A stretch of 64,000 bases of DNA, taken from the NCBI RefSeq assembly GCF_002929745.1, contig NZ_PJIQ01000002.1, positions 124,001-188,000 of the forward strand, given 5' to 3'. How positions within the stretch are numbered: the first letter of the stretch is position 1; each line of letters opens with the position of its first letter. This stretch comes from Arthrobacter sp. B1805 (lineage in GTDB: Bacteria > Actinomycetota > Actinomycetes > Actinomycetales > Micrococcaceae). The notes beneath the pieces are model-generated. The model made no database searches and was not told where the DNA came from. It saw only the letters and a list, made by a program, of their open reading frames with translations. The translations under genes and the position numbers were made by a program. Positions 26,609-35,828 of this stretch are shown here, piece by piece.

Positions 26609-27361
26609 GTGAGCTCACCACGCATCCGAAAGATCCCCGCCATCGTCCTCCTCGTTGGAGTCCTGATCGGCGGCGGCCACATGGCGGCAACTCTCGCCTT
26701 CACCGGACCGCAGACTCCCTTGAAGCAGTCCCTGCAGCCGGGCCTCAACCGGTATTTCCTGGGTCCGCTGGACCAGGGCTGGAACCTGTTCGCGCCGGGC
26801 GTCTACTCACAGGACGAGTACATGCTCGTTCGGGCGTGCATCAGCCCGGCAGAGGTCTGCGCGGGCGGCGACGCGGCCGGCGCCGAGTTCACCGAGTGGC
26901 GGAACGTCAGCGAGGAGGAAGCCCCTCCTGCGGCTCTTCGGACAATCGCCAACCGTGAGCACCGGCAATCCAAAGTCATCAACAGCCGTTTCTGGCCTAC
27001 GGCTTCTGCCCTGTCGCCGGACTACCGTCAGATGGCCGAAGCGAACCACCTCGACCAGGAACCCGTCTTCGGCGTGGACCTCGATTCCGAGGAAGCAGCC
27101 GACACCATCGCGGCCGACCAGCTTAACAAGCTGCGGACCTACCAGCGCATGGAGGACGTCGCCGTAGGCTTCGCCTCGCTGTATGCGCTACACACCTGGG
27201 GCGAGGAAGCATCGCTTGTCGAGGTGCGTATGCGCCGGGATGCCGTCGTTCCCTTCGAGCAGCGTCACGACGCCTCAGCCGAACCCACCCAGAGCTTCAT
27301 GAACATCGGCTGGCGCAGCGTCATGCCCTTCAGCGAGGAGACCCGAAACGCATGGCTGTAA
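26609..27361 (+). CDS. Single-pass membrane protein, DUF5819-like (SdpA-like)
   Basis: The 250-residue protein has one N-terminal membrane helix (IPAIVLLVGVLIGGGHMAAT) and a soluble, probably outward-facing domain containing LGPLDQGWNLFAPGVYSQDEYMLVRA, a phrase typical of DUF5819. The function is not established. Its partner, the HTTM gene, overlaps it by ten bases, so the two are translationally coupled; DUF5819 and HTTM genes commonly pair, and the pairing recalls SdpA and SdpB in Bacillus. I start at GTG 26609; an upstream in-frame ATG at 26516 falls inside the preceding hairpin. The ribosome site is weak (AGAGAG). Confidence 0.7.
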   Translation: MSSPRIRKIPAIVLLVGVLIGGGHMAATLAFTGPQTPLKQSLQPGLNRYFLGPLDQGWNLFAPGVYSQDEYMLVRACISPAEVCAGGDAAGAEFTEWRNVSEEEAPPAALRTIANREHRQSKVINSRFWPTASALSPDYRQMAEANHLDQEPVFGVDLDSEEAADTIAADQLNKLRTYQRMEDVAVGFASLYALHTWGEEASLVEVRMRRDAVVPFEQRHDASAEPTQSFMNIGWRSVMPFSEETRNAWL

Positions 27362-28473
27362 CATCCCCTCCTCGATCGGCGGCGGCCGCCGAAGACCGCC
27401 CCATCCGATCCTGGGTGCGCGCGCACCGGAACAAACCGTCCGAATGGCTGCTCGGGCTATCCTCCTGGTTCGTGGCCGACCGCCACGGTTCCTACGGCCT
27501 GGCCGTGATGAGAATCGTTTCCGGCAGCCTCGTACTCGCATGGCTCCTGGTGAACCTTCCGGTAGCAGAGCGCATCTGGGGCCCCGGCTCGGCCTATTGG
27601 GAGCCCCACCGCAACGTCATCGGCTACATGTGGCCGCTCGATCTGCTGCGGAACGCCGGCAGCGGCGCCTTCTGGGCCTGGTACGTCATCACGATCGCGC
27701 TGGTCATCGCATTCATCCTCGGGTGGCGCACACGCTTCATCACGCCCCTGCTGTTCGTGTTCTATGCAGGCATCAACGCACAAAACACCGTGATTGCCGA
27801 CGGCGGCAACTATTTCATCCGCATCATGCTCATCTACCTGGTCTTCGCGGACATCTCAAGGAGATGGTCGCTGGATGCCAGGCGGCGAGCCCGGGAGTCC
27901 TCGCCGGAGACCCAGACTGGCTCAGTGCTGCACAACCTCGCGCTCTGCATGGTCATCGCTCAACTCTGCCTCGTCTACTTCGAGGCCGGCATGTACAAGG
28001 TGCAGGGCACCGCCTGGCAGAACGGCACCGCGGTCTACTACCCACTCGCGTCCGAAACGTACGGAGCGCTTCCCTGGCTCTCGGGAGCTCTGACGTTCTT
28101 CACCTGGGCAACGGTCCTGGCGACCTACTTCACGGTGATCATCCAGATCGCCTTCCCGTTCCTGCTGTTCAATAAGGTGACCCGGCGCATCACGCTGCTC
28201 GGGATCCTGGCGATGCACCTCGGAATCGCGATCGCGATGGGCCTGCCGTTCTTCTCGGGAATCATGGCCTCGGCCGATGCAGTCCTGGTCGGCAGCGCCA
28301 CCTGGCTTGCGATTCAGCGCTGGGGCGCTGGTGCGCTGCAGAAGCGGACTGCCAAGCTGGGCATCCGACGAGGAGTACCAGCAACCGTACCGTCTGCATC
28401 AGTGCCGGCGCTCGACACCGATGTGGTTGCTAACCCGCGCACCGAGGATCGCGCTTTGGTAAGCAGGCGCTGA
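27352..28473 (+). CDS. HTTM-domain membrane protein (SdpB / VKGC-like)
   Basis: This 373-residue integral membrane protein has several hydrophobic helices. Family features are the first helix (YGLAVMRIVSGSLVLAWLLV), WGPGSAYWEP, GWRTRFITPLLFVFYAGINAQN, and MVIAQLCLVYFEAGMYKVQGTAWQNGTAVYYPL, a conserved HTTM block (split here by eye at residues 200-235). HTTM includes the membrane part of vitamin K-dependent carboxylase and Bacillus SdpB, needed to mature the SdpC toxin. Here the likely client is the surface protein encoded two genes upstream; that is inference. Its ATG overlaps the preceding stop. Confidence 0.82.
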   Translation: MAVTSPPRSAAAAEDRPIRSWVRAHRNKPSEWLLGLSSWFVADRHGSYGLAVMRIVSGSLVLAWLLVNLPVAERIWGPGSAYWEPHRNVIGYMWPLDLLRNAGSGAFWAWYVITIALVIAFILGWRTRFITPLLFVFYAGINAQNTVIADGGNYFIRIMLIYLVFADISRRWSLDARRRARESSPETQTGSVLHNLALCMVIAQLCLVYFEAGMYKVQGTAWQNGTAVYYPLASETYGALPWLSGALTFFTWATVLATYFTVIIQIAFPFLLFNKVTRRITLLGILAMHLGIAIAMGLPFFSGIMASADAVLVGSATWLAIQRWGAGALQKRTAKLGIRRGVPATVPSASVPALDTDVVANPRTEDRALVSRR

Positions 28474-28513
28474 GGCGGACTGCCATGCCGCACGTCGTCG
28501 TCCGATCGATGCG

Positions 28514-29515
28514 TTACCCCTCGAGGACCGGATTCCCGAGTGTCCGCAGATAGTGAAGCGCTGCTGGAGCGTAGGTGCGCATCGACTCGTCGTCGGCGTA
28601 TACCAGCAGGCGCAACCACGAGCCGTACCGGTGCACCCCCGCCAGCTTCAGTGCCGGCTCGACGGCGGCCCTGAGGTCCTCGGATGGCGCATATGTTGTC
28701 CATCGGTCGAGATAGGCGGTGACCACCGACTGTATGCGTGGGTCCTCCGCCGTCGTGTTCCACTGCTCGCGCATCTGCGTGATCGGGACGAGCAGCGCGC
28801 TGAACGGGTGCGCCCAGTAGGAGTCCGCGAAATCGAAGAAACGCAACGAATCGTCGGGGCTCCCCGGCAGGAAGCAGTTCCGGGCGTGCAGGTCGTTGTG
28901 GTCGAGCGACAGAGGCACGGACACACCACGCAGGACGTCGACGGCCTCGTTGATGACCGGAAGCCGTCGTACGACGTCGTCCGCGTCCTCGGCCGACAGG
29001 TACAGCGGGTGCCCATCGGGAAGCCCGGTGTGCAGGAGCAACTGGTTCTCGACGAAGTTCGCTGCCACCTCGGGATTCATGATGACCAACCCGGCTTGCG
29101 AGAGCCGTTCTCCGTGCGGCGCGGCGAGCTGCTGCAGGTCGGCGAAGTCGGTTGCCACACGCGACCAGACGGAGGCCTCGTCCGATCCCAGCCTGTCGAG
29201 GGTGGCTCCATGATCCGCAGTGAGCATCCAGCCGCGCGAGGGCTCGATCGCCAGGGGAGCGGCGACATGATCCGGGGCGATTTCGCCCAGCAGCGACATG
29301 ATGGATGCTTCCGCGAGCTGTCCGAGGTTGTTCTCCTTGAACCACAGCGTCCCGTGATCCGTGGGCACCGTCAGCTGCGTGGACCAGAATCGGATGCGGG
29401 GCTGTTCGGAAGGACCGGTCCGGGACACTCCGAACGTCTCAAGCACGAGGTCGATCCACTGCTCCGCCTGCTGTCGCCACTCGGGGGAGGCCCAGGTCTG
29501 GCGGGGGTTGTTCAT
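28514..29515 (-). CDS. Aminoglycoside-phosphotransferase-fold kinase
   Basis: The 333-residue protein has the APH kinase fold. The catalytic loop is PLSLDHNDLHARNCFLPG (Asp and Asn of HxDxxxxN) and the metal-binding Asp lies in LRFFDFADSYWAHPF. A lysine for ATP is likely in LWFKENN. The family phosphorylates antibiotics, choline, thiamine or homoserine among others; nothing here shows which, and resistance should not be assumed. It is convergent with the HTTM gene, 40 bases apart, and 55 bases from a permease gene on the same strand. No strong ribosome site precedes the ATG. Confidence 0.85.
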   Translation of the reverse strand: MNNPRQTWASPEWRQQAEQWIDLVLETFGVSRTGPSEQPRIRFWSTQLTVPTDHGTLWFKENNLGQLAEASIMSLLGEIAPDHVAAPLAIEPSRGWMLTADHGATLDRLGSDEASVWSRVATDFADLQQLAAPHGERLSQAGLVIMNPEVAANFVENQLLLHTGLPDGHPLYLSAEDADDVVRRLPVINEAVDVLRGVSVPLSLDHNDLHARNCFLPGSPDDSLRFFDFADSYWAHPFSALLVPITQMREQWNTTAEDPRIQSVVTAYLDRWTTYAPSEDLRAAVEPALKLAGVHRYGSWLRLLVYADDESMRTYAPAALHYLRTLGNPVLEG

Positions 29516-29569
29516 CGGGGACCGGGGCAGGGGGAGGGCGACATGCTGATCATTCTTCCACTGGCTGAC

Positions 29570-30898
29570 TCAGCCCAGTTTCGAAGGCCTGCTGCCGTGG
29601 TCCCTTGATTCGAGCTCATCCGGCCCTGCGACATGCTCGCTTCCGCGGACCCGCGCTATCGCCGTCATCCCGTGGAAGATCAGGAGCGCCGCGGCCGTCC
29701 CGAGGGCGATGCCGGCGAAGGTGAGATCACCGATGGTCCAGGTGAAGTCGGCGATGCCGATCACCAGGGCCACCCCGGCCGTCGACAGGTTGATGGGGTT
29801 GGAGAAGTTCACCTGGTTCTGCACCCAGATCCGGACGCCGAGGATCCCGATCATGCCGTAGAGGACAACCCCGGCGCCGCCGAGCACTCCCTGCGGCACG
29901 GTGGCGATCAGGGCACCGAACTTCGGGAACAGGCTCAGCAGGATCGCCACGATGCCGGCCACCCAGTAGGCCGCGGTCGAGTAAACGCGCGATGCCGCCA
30001 TGACACCGATGTTCTCCGCGTAGGTGGTGGTGCCGGATCCGCCGCCGGCCCCGGCGACCATCGTCGCGATGCCGTCCGCCATGAGCGCGCGGCCGGTCAG
30101 CGGATCGAGGTCGCGATGTGTCATCGCGGCCACCGACTTCACGTGCCCGATGTTCTCCGCGACGAGGACCAGGACGACGGGTACGAAGAGGCCGACGACG
30201 GACAGGTGGAACGCGGGCGCGGAGAACTCCGGCAGTCCGATCCAGGCGGCGTCGTTGATCGCGGCGAAGTCCACTTCGCCACGGAACATGGCGACGACGT
30301 ACCCGGCGAGGACACCGACCAGGATGGACAGGCGCCCGAGGATTCCCTTGAACAGCACCGTGACGAGCAGGATCGCGATGACGGTCACCAGGGCCGTGAG
30401 GGGTGCCTGCTCGAAGTTCGTCTTCGCGGTGGGCGCCAGGTTCAGGCCGATCAGGGCGACGATGGCGCCCGTGACGATGGGTGGCATGGCCAGCTGGATC
30501 CAGCGCGCCCCGGCGGTGTGGACGATCAGGCCGATGACGGCGAGTGCCGCGCCCGCCATGATGATGCCACCGAGGGCTCCGGCTGCGCCGTGCTGTGACT
30601 GCGCAGCGGCGATCGGCGCGATGAAGGCGAAACTCGACCCGAGGTAGCTCGGCACCTTCCCTGCGGTGATGATCAGGAACAGGATGGTGCCGATGCCGGA
30701 GAACAGGAGGGTGGTCGACGGCGGAAAGCCCGTGATGAGAGGTACGAGGAACGTCGCTCCGAACATGGCCACGACGTGCTGGGCTCCGACGCCGATGGTC
30801 CTGGGCCAGCTGAGGCGTTCCTCGGGAGCGACGAAACCGCCCGGAAGGACATTCCTGCCGTCCCCATGGAGAGTCCAGCTGATTCCTCGTGTGCTCAT
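29570..30898 (-). CDS. uraA: Uracil/xanthine permease (nucleobase:cation symporter-2)
   Basis: A 442-residue transporter with 12-14 membrane segments of the NCS2/UraA family that imports uracil, xanthine or uric acid with protons. Recognisable pieces are VGAQHVVAMFGATFLVPL near the N-terminus, VAENIGHVKSV (the conserved QxExxG-like segment), GAGGGSGTTTYAENIGVMA and the late helix LGGAGVVLYGMIG. The TTTYAENIG motif is typical of uracil permeases. ATG 30898 has GGAAGG seven bases upstream; an in-frame GTG at 30913 overlaps that site. A terminator of the upstream pgm gene lies just before it. Confidence 0.9.
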   Translation of the reverse strand: MSTRGISWTLHGDGRNVLPGGFVAPEERLSWPRTIGVGAQHVVAMFGATFLVPLITGFPPSTTLLFSGIGTILFLIITAGKVPSYLGSSFAFIAPIAAAQSQHGAAGALGGIIMAGAALAVIGLIVHTAGARWIQLAMPPIVTGAIVALIGLNLAPTAKTNFEQAPLTALVTVIAILLVTVLFKGILGRLSILVGVLAGYVVAMFRGEVDFAAINDAAWIGLPEFSAPAFHLSVVGLFVPVVLVLVAENIGHVKSVAAMTHRDLDPLTGRALMADGIATMVAGAGGGSGTTTYAENIGVMAASRVYSTAAYWVAGIVAILLSLFPKFGALIATVPQGVLGGAGVVLYGMIGILGVRIWVQNQVNFSNPINLSTAGVALVIGIADFTWTIGDLTFAGIALGTAAALLIFHGMTAIARVRGSEHVAGPDELESRDHGSRPSKLG

Positions 30899-30955
30899 GG
30901 GCGTGCCTTCCACAGGTGGTCGCGGGGGTTCCGGAGAATCCTATCCGCAGCACGT

Positions 30956-30990
30956 GACAGGGGTGTTACGGCGTGCGCGACACCCCTGTC
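30956..30990 (-). terminator. Hairpin after pgm
   Basis: GACAGGGGTGT (30956-30966) and ACACCCCTGTC (30980-30990) form a perfect 11-base stem with a 13-base loop, 40 bases beyond the pgm stop and ahead of uraA. Confidence 0.65.
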
Positions 30991-31030
30991 GGCGAGCCCT
31001 GCGGATCCGCGCCAGGGCTTCCTCCCGTGG

Positions 31031-32662
31031 TCAGCTGATGACGCCGTCCACCAGGGCCTTGGCCTCGGCCTGCACCTGCTTCAGGTGCTCCTCGCCCTTG
31101 AAGGATTCAGCGTAGATCTTGTAGACGTCCTCCGTGCCCGAGGGCCTCGCGGCGAACCATGCGTTCTCCGTCGTGACCTTCAGGCCGCCCACCGGGGCGC
31201 CGTTGCCCGGAGCCTCCGTCAGGCGTGCCGTGATCTCCTCACCGGCGAGTGTCGTGGCGGTGACGTCGGACGGCGAGAGCTTGCCCAGCGCCGCTTTCTG
31301 CTCGCGGGTGGCAGCGGCGTCGATGCGCGCGTACACGGGAGCGCCGAAGCGCTCCGTGAGTCCTGCATAGTGCTGGGAGGGGGTCTTTCCGGTGACAGCG
31401 GTGATCTCCGAGGCGAGGAGGGCCAGCAGGATGCCGTCCTTGTCGGTGCTCCAGGGCGTGCCGTCATGGCGCAGGAAGGAAGCACCCGCGGACTCCTCGC
31501 CGCCGAAGGCGAGGTCGCCGGTGAGGAGTCCCGGTACGAACCACTTGAAGCCCACGGGAACCTCCTGCAGCACCCGTCCGAGATCGAGGGCCACGCGGTC
31601 GATGATCGACGACGACACGAGGGTCTTGCCGATGACGGCGTCCGCTCGCCAGTTGGGGCGGTTCGCGTAGAGGTACTGGATCGCGACGGCGAGGTAGTGG
31701 TTCGGGTTCATCAGACCCCCGTCCGGGGTGACGATCCCGTGCCTGTCGGCGTCGGCGTCGTTCCCCGTCGAGATGTCGAACTCCGATGCCCGGCCGATGA
31801 GCGACGCCATGGCGTACGGCGAGGAGCAGTCCATCCGGATCTTCTCGTCCCAGTCGAGGGTCATGAACGCCCACTGGGGGTCGACCGTCGGGTTGACCAC
31901 CGTCAGGTTCAGGTTGTGCCGCTCACCGATCGCTCCCCAGTAGTCCACCGAGGCGCCCCCCATCGGGTCGGCGCCGATGTGGACGTTCGCCGACCGGATG
32001 GCGTCGAGGTTAAGGACGGAGGGGAGGTCGTCGATGTACTGCCGCAGGAAGTCGTAGCTGCCGATTCCTTCGGCGGTGCGGGCCTGCGAGATCGGCATGC
32101 GCCTGACGTCCCGCAGTCCGCCCTCGAGGAGGTCGTTCGCGCGGTTCGCGATCCAGGTCGTGGCATCAGAATCGGCAGGGCCACCGTGCGGCGGGTTGTA
32201 CTTGAAACCGCCATCGGCCGGTGGATTGTGCGACGGCGTGATGACGATCCCGTCGGCCTGCTCGACCTTCGCCGCGTTGTAGGTGAGGATCGCGTGGGAC
32301 ACCGCGGGGGTCGGGGTGTAGGCGCCCCGCGCGTCGATCAGGACTGTCACTCCGTTGGCCGCCAGGACCTCGAGCGCGGTGTTCTGCGCCGGCTCGGAGA
32401 GCGCGTGGGTGTCCTTGCCCATGAAGAGCGGCCCCGTGATTCCCTGCGCGGCACGGTACTCGACGATCGCCTGCGTGATCGCAGCGATGTGCCCCTCGTT
32501 GAAGGATGACCTCAGGGACGAGCCGCGGTGGCCCGACGTCCCGAAGGCCACGCGCTGCGCGGGGTCCCCGAGATCGGGCTCGACGTCGAAATACGCGTCG
32601 AGCAGCTTGGTCACATCTACGAGGTCGCTGGGAAGGGCTACGGTGCCCGCTCGGTTAGCCAT
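31031..32662 (-). CDS. pgm: Phosphoglucomutase, alpha-D-glucose specific
   Basis: This enzyme interconverts glucose 1-phosphate and glucose 6-phosphate, linking glycogen/trehalose and cell-wall sugar synthesis with glycolysis. The 543 residues carry [12 protein letters not shown] near residue 40, the phosphoserine loop [17 protein letters not shown], the Mg site [14 protein letters not shown], the sugar loop [11 protein letters not shown] and the phosphate-binding [14 protein letters not shown]. The start is ATG; CATGCT ends six bases upstream and no Shine-Dalgarno is visible, suggesting a leaderless mRNA. It is followed by a hairpin and then uraA on the same strand. Confidence 0.96.
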   Translation of the reverse strand: MANRAGTVALPSDLVDVTKLLDAYFDVEPDLGDPAQRVAFGTSGHRGSSLRSSFNEGHIAAITQAIVEYRAAQGITGPLFMGKDTHALSEPAQNTALEVLAANGVTVLIDARGAYTPTPAVSHAILTYNAAKVEQADGIVITPSHNPPADGGFKYNPPHGGPADSDATTWIANRANDLLEGGLRDVRRMPISQARTAEGIGSYDFLRQYIDDLPSVLNLDAIRSANVHIGADPMGGASVDYWGAIGERHNLNLTVVNPTVDPQWAFMTLDWDEKIRMDCSSPYAMASLIGRASEFDISTGNDADADRHGIVTPDGGLMNPNHYLAVAIQYLYANRPNWRADAVIGKTLVSSSIIDRVALDLGRVLQEVPVGFKWFVPGLLTGDLAFGGEESAGASFLRHDGTPWSTDKDGILLALLASEITAVTGKTPSQHYAGLTERFGAPVYARIDAAATREQKAALGKLSPSDVTATTLAGEEITARLTEAPGNGAPVGGLKVTTENAWFAARPSGTEDVYKIYAESFKGEEHLKQVQAEAKALVDGVIS

Positions 32663-32743
32663 GGCCCCAGCATGTCAAAGAACGCCCCCGATTACATCCG
32701 CTGATCGTTCGTGACGACCGGGCGCAGGGGAAACGTGATCCGG

Positions 32744-32771
32744 TTGCCCGCTCGACGATCATCAGTAAGCT
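32744..32771 (+). promoter_or_regulatory. Candidate promoter of 32820 gene
   Basis: TTGCCC (32744-32749) and TAAGCT (32766-32771) are 16 bases apart, which places transcription about 40 bases before the ATG. Confidence 0.4.
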
Positions 32772-32819
32772 GAGTATCAGCACCCAATCAGGGGCAGACG
32801 CATCACGGAAGGTACCACC

Positions 32820-32987
32820 ATGAGCGAGAATTCCAGCGACACCCCCACCGGCGATCCCGAGGAGCAGGGCGCGGAGGAGGCCGGCAAGCTCGAGGAGCAG
32901 GCAGCCGGCGGCTACGGCGGACCCGGCACCGAGGACGAGATCGCCCCCGATTTCGAGGCGGACAACGACGGCGGCTCCGACGACTGA
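32820..32987 (+). CDS. Small acidic hydrophilic protein, 55 aa
   Basis: ATG 32820, with GGAAGG seven bases upstream, opens a 55-codon frame: MSENSSDTPTGDPEEQGAEE at the start, a Gly-rich GGYGGPGTEDE, and an acidic end (DNDGGSDD). It has about 20 acidic residues and one basic one, no membrane helix and no Cys, and is probably disordered. It resembles the product of the 39830 gene in composition and in its Gly-Tyr motif. The function is unknown; such small soluble acidic proteins are often stress-induced, which is only a guess here. Confidence 0.75.
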   Translation: MSENSSDTPTGDPEEQGAEEAGKLEEQAAGGYGGPGTEDEIAPDFEADNDGGSDD

Positions 32988-33027
32988 CGCATACCGGCCG
33001 GTTCTCGGACGGGGCAGGACCCACCGC

Positions 33028-33033
33028 TAGGGT
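33028..33033 (+). promoter_or_regulatory. -10-like hexamer of glycerate kinase gene (leaderless)
   Basis: TAGGGT ends six bases before ATG 33040, with no ribosome site between. Confidence 0.5.
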
Positions 33034-33039
33034 GGTTGG

Positions 33040-34275
33040 ATGACCACGCACGCGCACCGGCGTCCGCTCAGGATCGTTCTCGCACCGGATTCCCTCAAGG
33101 GCAGCCTCCCCGCAGCGGAGGCTGCCCTTGCCATGTCCGCAGGGGTCCACGCTGCGGCCTCGCGCCTCGGCCACCCCGAGCCGGCTGTCGTCCTGGCCCC
33201 GCTAGCGGACGGCGGGGAGGGAACCCTCGATGCGCTGCTCGCGGCCTGGGAGGTCGAGCCGCGGACCACGGAGTGCCACGACGCGGCCGGCCGTGCCCGC
33301 AGGGCGCGGTACGCCATCTCGCGGGTCCCCGCCACGGACCAGGAGGCGGCACCCGTGTCGGACCAGGGGCGCCAGGAGCGGCTGCCGGTACGTGGGGTGC
33401 TCGAAGCCGCGGAAGCCAACGGCCTGCCCCTGGTCGCGGACATTCCTCTCGACGCGCTCACGGCTACCAGTTACGGCGTCGGCGAGATCGCGGCACAACT
33501 CCTCGACGACGGCGCCGAGGAAATCCTGCTGTGTGTCGGCGGCTCGGCGTCCACGGATGGCGGGACCGGGCTGCTGTCCGCGCTCGGTGCCCGGTTCCTC
33601 GATGCGGACGGTGACGCCCTGCTGCCTGGTGGCGGAAGCCTCACTGCGCTGGCCTCGATCGACACCTCGAACCTGCACCCGCGAGCCCTCGACGTACGCT
33701 GGCGTATCGCCGTGGACGTCGACAATCCCCTGTGCGGACCGCGCGGTGCCGCTGCGGTCTTCGGGCCGCAGAAGGGCGCCACGCCGAACGACGTCGTCGT
33801 GCTCGATCACGCACTGTCCCACCTTTCCCGCGTCGTCGAGGAGCTGACCGGCGTCGCGATGGTGGACGTGCCCGGTGCCGGTGCCGCCGGCGGCCTGCCC
33901 GCGGTCCTCGTGCCGTTCCTCGGTGCGGAGATCGTGCCGGGCTCCGCTCTCGTGGCGGACGCCGTCGGGCTCGCGGGCGCGCTGGCCGAGGCCGACCTCG
34001 TGCTGACCGGTGAGGGCTCCTTCGACTCGCAGTCCCTGGGTGGCAAGGTGGTGCAGGCCGTCGTGGCGACCGCGCCCGACACCTGCGCCGTCGTCGTGAT
34101 CGCCGGGCGCGTCCAGCTCTCGGCCGCACAGGTGCAGGACGCCGGGCTGGCGGGGGCGTTCTCCCTCGCAACGGGGCCCATGGCACTCGAGGAGCTCCTC
34201 CAGGGCGCCGCGTCACTGATGGAGGACGCCGCCGCACATGTCTACGGGGTGTTCGGTGCGACCGTTCCTCGTTAG
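33040..34275 (+). CDS. Glycerate kinase (GarK/GlxK family)
   Basis: The enzyme phosphorylates glycerate with ATP so that it can enter glycolysis after glyoxylate or glucarate breakdown. The 411 residues include the family's opening RIVLAPDSLKGSLPAAEAA, PLADGGEGTLDALL, the central LCVGGSASTDGGTG, and a C-terminal LVLTGEGSFDSQSLGGKV. An insertion near 90-120 (VSDQGRQERLPVRG) is longer than in enterobacterial GarK. The gene is probably leaderless. Its codons 20-30 contain a perfect 14-base inverted repeat, listed separately. No glyoxylate-pathway neighbours are present. Confidence 0.92.
   Translation: MTTHAHRRPLRIVLAPDSLKGSLPAAEAALAMSAGVHAAASRLGHPEPAVVLAPLADGGEGTLDALLAAWEVEPRTTECHDAAGRARRARYAISRVPATDQEAAPVSDQGRQERLPVRGVLEAAEANGLPLVADIPLDALTATSYGVGEIAAQLLDDGAEEILLCVGGSASTDGGTGLLSALGARFLDADGDALLPGGGSLTALASIDTSNLHPRALDVRWRIAVDVDNPLCGPRGAAAVFGPQKGATPNDVVVLDHALSHLSRVVEELTGVAMVDVPGAGAAGGLPAVLVPFLGAEIVPGSALVADAVGLAGALAEADLVLTGEGSFDSQSLGGKVVQAVVATAPDTCAVVVIAGRVQLSAAQVQDAGLAGAFSLATGPMALEELLQGAASLMEDAAAHVYGVFGATVPR
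33096..33130 (+). other. Perfect 14-base hairpin inside the 5' end of glycerate kinase gene
   Basis: CAAGGGCAGCCTCC (33096-33109) and GGAGGCTGCCCTTG (33117-33130) are exact complements around a seven-base loop. It lies 56 bases into the coding region of a gene that seems to lack a 5' leader. Confidence 0.6.
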
Positions 34276-34364
34276 ACCGTGATCTCGCGCTTCAGAATAG
34301 AAGTCCGGGCGACGGCGCCGTTCGCGCAACAGGCCGACCCGCGGTATCGAGCGGCTGCACGGGG

Positions 34365-35828
<1,464 letters not shown>

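Noticed and set aside
28514-29515. Aminoglycoside resistance gene
   Set aside because: Only the general kinase fold is shown; the family has many non-resistance members and no resistance context is present.
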